Below are positions 1 to 4,311 of a stretch of 6,836 nucleotides of DNA, one piece after another; position 1 is the stretch's first letter, and the number at the start of each line of letters is the position of its first letter. The stretch covers positions 1 to 6,836 of the forward strand of contig JAOUGZ010000143.1 in assembly GCA_029865405.1 (NCBI GenBank). Reading direction: 5' to 3'. The translations under genes and the position numbers were made by a program. Under the pieces are notes generated by a model. It worked only from the letters and a program-made list of their open reading frames with translations. It had not been told where the DNA came from and ran no database searches. The stretch is from Betaproteobacteria bacterium. GTDB taxonomy: Bacteria > Pseudomonadota > Gammaproteobacteria > Burkholderiales > SG8-39.

Positions 1-326
1 AGGACGACGCCGAGGCGTTCCGCTGGTTCCTGCTGGGCGCGCAGCAGGGCCACACCGAGGCCCAGTTCCAGCTCGCGAACCTGTACGCCCTGGGCCTGGG
101 GCTGCCGGAGTCGGAGTCCGAGCCCGACCGCGCCGCCGCCACCTGGTACTTCGAGGCCGCGCGGCAGGGCCACGCCGAAGCGCAGCACAACCTCGGGATC
201 CTGTTCCTCACCGGAAAAGGCGTCGTGCAGAGCGAGAGCGAGGCGCGCGCCTGGTTCCGCCGCGCCGCTGCCAGCGGGCATCGCGAGGCGCGGCGGTTCG
301 TCGAAACGCATCCTGACACCCGTTAG
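1..326 (+). CDS. Sel1-repeat (TPR-like) protein, C-terminal part; 5' end outside window
   Basis: The frame is open from base 3 to a TAG at 324-326 and gives the last 107 residues of a longer protein. Sel1-type signatures recur about every 36-40 residues: aromatic and Ala-rich helix ends (EAFRWFLLGAQQGH, TWYFEAARQGH, AWFRRAAASGH), each followed by an EAQ or EAR helix such as HAEAQHNLGILFLTGKGV. One full repeat, one expanded repeat with a Ser/Glu-rich loop (PESESEPD) and the tail of an earlier repeat are visible. Sel1 repeats form helical solenoids for protein-protein contacts, often in exported or periplasmic bacterial proteins. No catalytic residues are visible and the partner is unknown. It faces the - strand cytochrome-maturation genes convergently, and its stop overlaps the stop of the neighbouring gene. 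The family call is secure; the function and N-terminal targeting cannot be judged here. Confidence 0.88.
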   Translation, partial: DDAEAFRWFLLGAQQGHTEAQFQLANLYALGLGLPESESEPDRAAATWYFEAARQGHAEAQHNLGILFLTGKGVVQSESEARAWFRRAAASGHREARRFVETHPDTR

Positions 327-1201
327 ACGAGCAGCGCGCCAACGCGCCCTGCCGCGAGCAGCCCCGCCGTCGCCACGACGAAGACGCCGAGCACCAGCCG
401 CGCCTGGCGCCGCGCGTCCAGCTCGCGCATGCGCAGCCACGCGAGCAGCGCGGCTGCCGTGGCAAGCGACGACATGAACAGAAAGCCCGCCGGCCTCGCC
501 GAGGCCTGTGCGTCGATGAGCGTCCACGCCGCCCCCATGCCGGCCGCGAGCAGCAGCAACGGCGCGCCGACCGCAAGCCCCGCCGAGAGCCTCGCGGCCG
601 AGTCCGGCGCGCCGCCACGGCGGGCGGCGAGCGCCAGCGCCGCCACGGCGCCGGCGAGCGCGATCGGTCCGTAACCCAGCGCCATCGCGAAGCGGTAGCC
701 CGCCTCCCAGTAGGCGCCGAAACCCTCGGGCGGCGAGCCGGGCAGCGCGAGCCCGTGCGCGATGAGCCACATCTCGCAGGCGACGGCGAGCATCACCGCC
801 GGCATCACGACGATGCCCGCGTCGCGGTTGCGGTAGGCCCTCTCCAGGCACAGGTAGGCGATCACGGCCGCGGCCGAGAGCAGCGCCGTCCCCTCGTACA
901 GGCCGACGCGCGCAGTGCCCGTCGCGAGCGCCGCGACCACCAGCCCGGCGAGTACTCCGATCGCGCCGAGCGCGGCGAGTCCTGTGGCCACGCGGCCGAC
1001 GACGTCCAGGCGCAACCACAAGTAGGTGGCGTACAGCGCGGTGGAAGCCGCCAGCGCCGTGTTGGCCAAGGTGACCCAGCGAAAGCTCGAGGCCGCGCCT
1101 TCCGCGGCCGCGACATCCGGCAGAAAGCGCGATAGCGTCCAGGCAGCCGCGAGCGCGACTGCTCCCGCAGCCCCCCAGGATGAAAGCCTGTGCGTCTCCA
1201 T
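323..1201 (-). CDS. Polytopic membrane protein, divergent CcsA/HemX-like paralogue without WWD motif
   Basis: The protein has 292 residues and eight or nine predicted membrane helices, roughly at 9-28, 42-63, 71-94, 100-122, 129-152, 168-193, 204-229, 238-257 and 267-291. I do not recognise a named gene. Read against the true CcsA of this cluster, the helix pattern matches: GLYEGTALLSAAAVIAYL (100-117) resembles the CcsA TMYEILSSN region, and LSAGLAVGAPLLLLAAGMGAAW (205-226, with loop to 240) sits where CcsA has its pre-WWD helix. The loop that should carry WGxxWxWDPxE instead reads IDAQASARPAGFLF. The CcsA histidines before and after WWD align with Glu and Arg or Leu, so heme ligation as in CcsA looks impossible. 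The start at 1201 (METHR) is preceded by a G-run at 1212-1217. A GTG at 1294 would add 31 residues unlike a membrane-protein N-terminus. It may be an accessory to cytochrome assembly. Alternatives are a HemX-like protein or an unrelated membrane protein. Confidence 0.72.
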   Translation of the reverse strand: METHRLSSWGAAGAVALAAAWTLSRFLPDVAAAEGAASSFRWVTLANTALAASTALYATYLWLRLDVVGRVATGLAALGAIGVLAGLVVAALATGTARVGLYEGTALLSAAAVIAYLCLERAYRNRDAGIVVMPAVMLAVACEMWLIAHGLALPGSPPEGFGAYWEAGYRFAMALGYGPIALAGAVAALALAARRGGAPDSAARLSAGLAVGAPLLLLAAGMGAAWTLIDAQASARPAGFLFMSSLATAAALLAWLRMRELDARRQARLVLGVFVVATAGLLAAGRVGALLV

Positions 1202-1224
1202 GTCGCCGTTGCCCCCCGGGGCCG

Positions 1225-1237
1225 TTGCGCAGCGCAA
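1225..1237. repeat. Small perfect palindrome upstream of the CcsA-like gene
   Basis: TTGCGC-A-GCGCAA is a perfect 6+1+6 inverted repeat about 24 bases upstream of the ATG at 1201. An 8-bp CCCCGGGG palindrome lies beside it at 1214-1221. It could be a regulator site or a 5'-leader hairpin controlling translation of the downstream gene. In DNA this GC-rich such short palindromes also arise by chance, so function is only a suggestion. Confidence 0.35.
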
Positions 1238-1344
1238 TGCGCCGCACCTGGACCCAAGGGGAGCAATTTCCGCTCCATGTGGGGCAGGTGCCACGGGGGC
1301 GATCAGCCCACCCCAGGTCCGCGCAAAACCCGGCTCGGAGAATC

Positions 1345-1376
1345 CCGATTCCGGGAATCGGAAACCCGCTCGCGGG
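1345..1376 (-). terminator. Two tandem hairpins after the dsbE-like gene, possible weak terminator or processing site
   Basis: Two inverted repeats begin three bases after the stop codon of the thioredoxin gene at 1379. The first has a 4-bp stem (1365-1368 with 1373-1376). The second has a 7-bp stem, CCGATTC with GAATCGG (1345-1351 with 1355-1361), and a 3-base loop. On the - strand no U-run follows directly; only a short TTTT occurs later (1325-1328). This is therefore not a classic intrinsic terminator. It may attenuate read-through, stabilise the mRNA end or be a dispersed intergenic repeat. Confidence 0.4.
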
Positions 1377-1378
1377 AC

Positions 1379-1903
1379 CTACGCTACGAGCCGGCGCAGC
1401 AAGGGCAACAGTTGCGTATCGAGCACCTTGCGCGTGACGGGGCCGGTGAGCTCGAAGCGGATGATGCCCTGCCGGTCGATCACGTAGGTCACCGGGACGG
1501 CGCGCAGGCCATAGCTCTGGCCGATCGTCCCATCGGCGTCAAAGACCGAAAGCGCGTATGGATCGCCCAGTTGCCTGAGCCAGGACTGCGCGTCGGCACG
1601 GCGGTCCATATAGTTCAGGCCGTAGACCGGGGCAAGGCGCGCGTGCGCCAACTCGCGCAGGAGCGGATGCTCGTCCCGGCAGGGCGCGCACCACGAAGCC
1701 CAGACGTTCAGCACCCAGACCTGGCCCCGCAGCTCCTGCGGCGAAAAGCGCCGGCCCGGGTCGGCGAGCGTCGGCAGCGAAAAATGCGGCGCCAGCCGCT
1801 CGTTGACGCGCGCCGGACCGGCGCGGTTGCCGAAATACACCGCGGCGGCGAGCAGGGCGAGCGCCGCCGCGGCCAGTGCCAGCGCCAGCAGCAGGCGCCT
1901 CAT
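1379..1903 (-). CDS. dsbE: CcmG/DsbE-type periplasmic thioredoxin (cytochrome c biogenesis thiol reductant)
   Basis: The protein has 174 residues. An N-terminal membrane anchor (about 5-23) precedes a thioredoxin fold. The active site NVWASWCAPCRDEHP has the redox cysteines at 72 and 75, and E78 matches the conserved acidic residue of CcmG. The segment GLNYMDRRADAQSWLRQLG, then DPYALSVFD and IDRQGIIRF, follow E. coli CcmG almost position by position. The cis-proline is P137. The CcmG hallmark GAPET before the cis-Pro loop is changed here to RAVPVT, so the loop Glu is lost. Family role: a periplasmic reductase keeping apocytochrome CxxCH cysteines reduced for heme ligation, normally recharged by CcdA or DsbD, neither of which is seen here. 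The ATG at 1903 overlaps the upstream TGA (ATGA, 1900-1903), with GGAG at 1915-1918 and GGGAG at 1906-1910 as possible ribosome sites. A start 19 codons upstream would place an uncharged tail before the anchor and is less likely. Confidence 0.92.
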   Translation of the reverse strand: MRRLLLALALAAAALALLAAAVYFGNRAGPARVNERLAPHFSLPTLADPGRRFSPQELRGQVWVLNVWASWCAPCRDEHPLLRELAHARLAPVYGLNYMDRRADAQSWLRQLGDPYALSVFDADGTIGQSYGLRAVPVTYVIDRQGIIRFELTGPVTRKVLDTQLLPLLRRLVA

Positions 1904-2472
1904 TTCTCCCGCGACTCCGCTTGCCACTCCCAGAGCGCCGAGCGCGCCTTGGCGAGCCACGGATCTTCCGGACCGGTGAGATGCACGTAGGTACGCATCG
2001 CGCCGAGCGCCCCGGGCCGGTCGCCCAGCGCGTCGAGCGCGACCGCGAGGCCGTAGTAGGCGTTGGACTTCGCCGGCTGCAGCTCGATCGCACCGAGGAA
2101 GAAGTCGCGCGCCGCCGCGTGCCGCTTCAGGCCGATGAGCGCAAAGCCCATGTTGACGTGCACTTCGGGCACCTCCGGGGCGATCTCGAGCAGCCGGTGC
2201 AAGGCCGTCACCGCGTGCTCGTACTGCCGCGCGTGCAGCATCACCGTGGCCTGGCCAAAGCGCGCGTCGAACTCCGCGCGCTGGCTGCTGCGCGCGTGGC
2301 CCAGCGGGTCGACGTGAGCGCCGGGGCGCGCCGCTTCGGCCGCCGGCGCAGTGTCAGGGTCTTTGCCGAGCCAGTGCAGCCCGGCGCCGCCTGCCGCGAC
2401 CGCGAGCAGCACGCCAAGGACCACACGCATTCGGAAGTCGCGCCGCGCGCGCGGCCGCTGTGCCCGGGGCAT
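1900..2472 (-). CDS. Membrane-anchored TPR protein, putative apocytochrome chaperone (CcmI/NrfG-like role)
   Basis: The protein has 190 residues. A strongly basic N-terminus (MPRAQRPRARRDFRMR) leads into one hydrophobic segment (about 16-33), which would leave the rest in the periplasm. After an Ala/Pro-rich linker (38-60) come three tetratricopeptide repeats at about 68-101, 102-135 and 136-168. Typical TPR ends are visible, such as LHRLLEIAPEVPEVHVNMG and FFLGAIELQPAKSNAYYGLA. TPR domains bind peptides. In System I the TPR parts of CcmI and NrfG bind the C-terminus of apocytochromes. Placed between ccsA and the DsbE-like gene, a similar role for the multiheme protein encoded upstream is a reasonable inference, not shown by sequence alone. 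The ATG at 2472 lies four bases after the ccsA stop, with a weak AGG overlapping that stop. An internal ATG at 2430 (MRVVLG) is an alternative that lacks a ribosome site. The gene overlaps the next one by ATGA. Confidence 0.85.
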   Translation of the reverse strand: MPRAQRPRARRDFRMRVVLGVLLAVAAGGAGLHWLGKDPDTAPAAEAARPGAHVDPLGHARSSQRAEFDARFGQATVMLHARQYEHAVTALHRLLEIAPEVPEVHVNMGFALIGLKRHAAARDFFLGAIELQPAKSNAYYGLAVALDALGDRPGALGAMRTYVHLTGPEDPWLAKARSALWEWQAESREK

Positions 2473-2476
2473 GTGC

Positions 2477-3289
2477 CTAGATCGCCCCCTGGTGCGGCGC
2501 CGTGGTGACGAAGGGCACGCCAAAGAAGGTGAGGAACGCCAGCACGAAAACGGCGATGGCGAGCGCCGCGCTCACCGGCGGCGCCGGCCTGAAGGTCGAG
2601 CGCACATGCAGCGCGACCACGAGCATCAGCCAGGTGAGAAAGGCCCAGGTCTCCAGCGGATCCCAGGCCCAGTAGCGGCCCCACGCGTCCTGCGCCCAGA
2701 CCGCGCCCGCGACGAGCATCAGCGTCTCGAAGACCAGCGCCAGAGCGAGGAACCGGTAGGCGAGCTCATCCAGCTGCCGGTCGCCCGGCAGCGCCGCGAA
2801 CCACGCCGCGCCGCGCCGCGTCAAGCGCGCGAGCACCACGCCGCCCAGCCCCACCGCGATCAGCACCGCGCCGAGGAACACCTTGCCGAGTCCGACGTGC
2901 ACGTAGAGCAAAGCGGTGGCGTAGGTGGGTGGCAGGTGACCCGCGCGCGGGTCCTGCAGCGCGAGCCACAGCATCATCACGAAGAGCAGCGGCAGCACGA
3001 TGGCCAGCGCCGGCCGCAGCACCGGCAGCCGCCAGGCGGCGAGCACGAAAATCGCGAGCAGGCTCCAGACGTTCGAGGACAGGATCTCGTACATGGTGAG
3101 AAACGGGCCGTGGCCCAGCCGCTCCCAGCGCGCGCCGATGGAAACGGCGTGCAGCGCAAGCCCGAGGACGAGCAGGCGCATCACCCAGCGCTCCGGCAGG
3201 CGCCCGCTCGCCACGCCGGCGAACGCGAGCGAGCCCGCAAGCGTGTAGGTTGCGAGCGCGCTCCAGAGCGCTGGCAGCTCGGCGTTCAC
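2477..3289 (-). CDS. ccsA: Cytochrome c biogenesis protein CcsA/ResC (System II heme exporter-synthetase subunit)
   Basis: The protein has 270 residues and about seven or eight membrane helices. The hallmark WWD motif is intact as WGRYWAWDPLETWAFLTW (203-220). Histidines in the positions of the external heme ligands flank it: H131 in LLYVHVGLG and H228 in VALHVRS. The MYEILSSN segment (66-73) before the third helix is also typical of the family. With ResB, CcsA takes heme across the inner membrane, presents it in the WWD pocket and attaches it to reduced CxxCH cysteines of apocytochromes. At 270 residues it is at the short end for the family. The GTG start at 3289 is favoured because it overlaps the resB stop (GTGA, 3286-3289) and has GGAGG at 3294-3298. 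A start at 3394 would add 35 Arg-rich residues. It ends four bases before the TPR gene. Confidence 0.97.
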   Translation of the reverse strand: MNAELPALWSALATYTLAGSLAFAGVASGRLPERWVMRLLVLGLALHAVSIGARWERLGHGPFLTMYEILSSNVWSLLAIFVLAAWRLPVLRPALAIVLPLLFVMMLWLALQDPRAGHLPPTYATALLYVHVGLGKVFLGAVLIAVGLGGVVLARLTRRGAAWFAALPGDRQLDELAYRFLALALVFETLMLVAGAVWAQDAWGRYWAWDPLETWAFLTWLMLVVALHVRSTFRPAPPVSAALAIAVFVLAFLTFFGVPFVTTAPHQGAI

Positions 3290-4311
3290 GCGGCCTCCGC
3301 GGCGACACCGCCGTGCCAGGGCTCGCGGCGGAATTTGCCGTAGTAGTGCGCGCCAAGCGCCAGAGCCGCCAGCACGGCGGCGGCGAGGAGCCACGGCAGC
3401 GTCCAGTCATAGAAGACGCTGTAGCCCATCCACATGCGCAAGCCCACGTAATGCAACGTGCCCGCGGCAAAAGCGTGCGACTCACCCGGTCGCAGCACGA
3501 CGCGCTGCGCGTTCGCGTCGATGGCGAGCGCATGCGCAGCGGGCGCGCGCAGCACCCATGGACGTTCCAGGTCCACCAACTGCGCCTCAAGCTCCAGCCG
3601 GATGGTCAGCGCCTGCGAGGCGCCGGGCGGCGTCCACTCCTGCTGCTGGCTCGCCAGCTGCGCCGGGAACGAGGGCATGTGCACAGTGCCGCGCACCGGC
3701 GCGCCGCCGCGCGCGCCCTGCCACACGAATTCCGGCGCGAATCCCTTGTTTGGCGTCGTGTAGAAGCGGTAGCCCGCCAGGCGCAGCGGCGTGTCATCGC
3801 CCACCTCGGCCTCGCGCAGCGTCCCGCGCGCATCGCGCCAGGCGATGCGCGCGTGCGTCTGCGCGCGCTTCATGCCCGGCTGATAGTGCACGGTGAAGCC
3901 AAGCTGCGTGAATGCCACGCCCTCGATGGCGTCGCCGTGCAGCGGCCCCTGCTCGCGCTGGTTGAGCGCTCCGGCAAACTCCTCGCCGTCGGAGAGCTCC
4001 AGCGTGCCCTTCAGGTACGTGAGTCGCCCGGCGGCGGCGAGCGCCACCACGGCGAGCAGCGCGAGATGGAACGCGAGCAGCGCAGGCTGGGCGCGAAACG
4101 AGGCATGCGTCGCCACGGCGCAGGCGAGGTTGAGCGCGAGCAGCGCGAGCGGCGTCGCGAGCAGCCAGCCGGCCGGGCCCGCATCGCGGCTTGCCGCGAC
4201 GGCGCCCAGCGCGAGCAGACCGATCAGCGCGAGCGCGAGCCGCGTCGAGCCGAGCCGCGCGACAGCCTCGCCCCAGGCCGGCGTCTCAAGGTGGGTTCTG
4301 GCAATTCTCAT
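3286..4311 (-). CDS. resB: Cytochrome c biogenesis protein ResB/CcsB (Ccs1), compact form
   Basis: The protein has 341 residues. Three N-terminal membrane helices (about 19-40, 48-69, 78-97) include the family-like LGSTRLALALIGLLAL start and a helix-3 histidine (H82 in LLAFHLALL). A long periplasmic domain (about 98-300) opens with LTYLKGTLELSDGEEF and contains the typical YRFYTTPNKGFAPEF stretch. A last helix at about 303-322 precedes a short basic tail. This order (three helices, large external domain, one helix) is that of ResB/Ccs1, which with CcsA forms the System II cytochrome c synthetase. Many ResB proteins run to 400-600 residues, so this one has a trimmed periplasmic domain. The ATG at 4311 lies inside the end of the cytochrome gene (26-bp overlap) without a good ribosome site; only GGAT at 4323-4326 is seen, so translation probably depends on ribosomes arriving from upstream. 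Confidence 0.94.
   Translation of the reverse strand: MRIARTHLETPAWGEAVARLGSTRLALALIGLLALGAVAASRDAGPAGWLLATPLALLALNLACAVATHASFRAQPALLAFHLALLAVVALAAAGRLTYLKGTLELSDGEEFAGALNQREQGPLHGDAIEGVAFTQLGFTVHYQPGMKRAQTHARIAWRDARGTLREAEVGDDTPLRLAGYRFYTTPNKGFAPEFVWQGARGGAPVRGTVHMPSFPAQLASQQQEWTPPGASQALTIRLELEAQLVDLERPWVLRAPAAHALAIDANAQRVVLRPGESHAFAAGTLHYVGLRMWMGYSVFYDWTLPWLLAAAVLAALALGAHYYGKFRREPWHGGVAAEAA
3294..3298 (-). promoter_or_regulatory. Ribosome binding site GGAGG of ccsA, deciding the GTG start
   Basis: On the - strand GGAGG is followed by four bases and then GTG at 3289. It lies inside the 3' end of resB, so ccsA translation is probably coupled to resB termination. This is the strongest Shine-Dalgarno sequence seen among the overlapping genes. 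Confidence 0.7.

Noticed and set aside
1190..1990. A + strand open frame across the intergenic gap and opposite the dsbE-like gene
   Set aside because: The product is Arg-rich with no recognisable domain, while the - strand has a clear CcmG-type thioredoxin.
2351..3343. A 330-codon + strand open frame opposite ccsA
   Set aside because: The product is Arg/Gln/Glu/His-rich low complexity, the mirror image of membrane-helix codons. The - strand frame carries the unmistakable WWD motif.
3290..3394. Extended N-terminus for CcsA starting at 3394
   Set aside because: It adds 35 Arg-rich residues inside resB. The GTG at 3289 has a GGAGG and a typical 4-base overlap with the resB stop.
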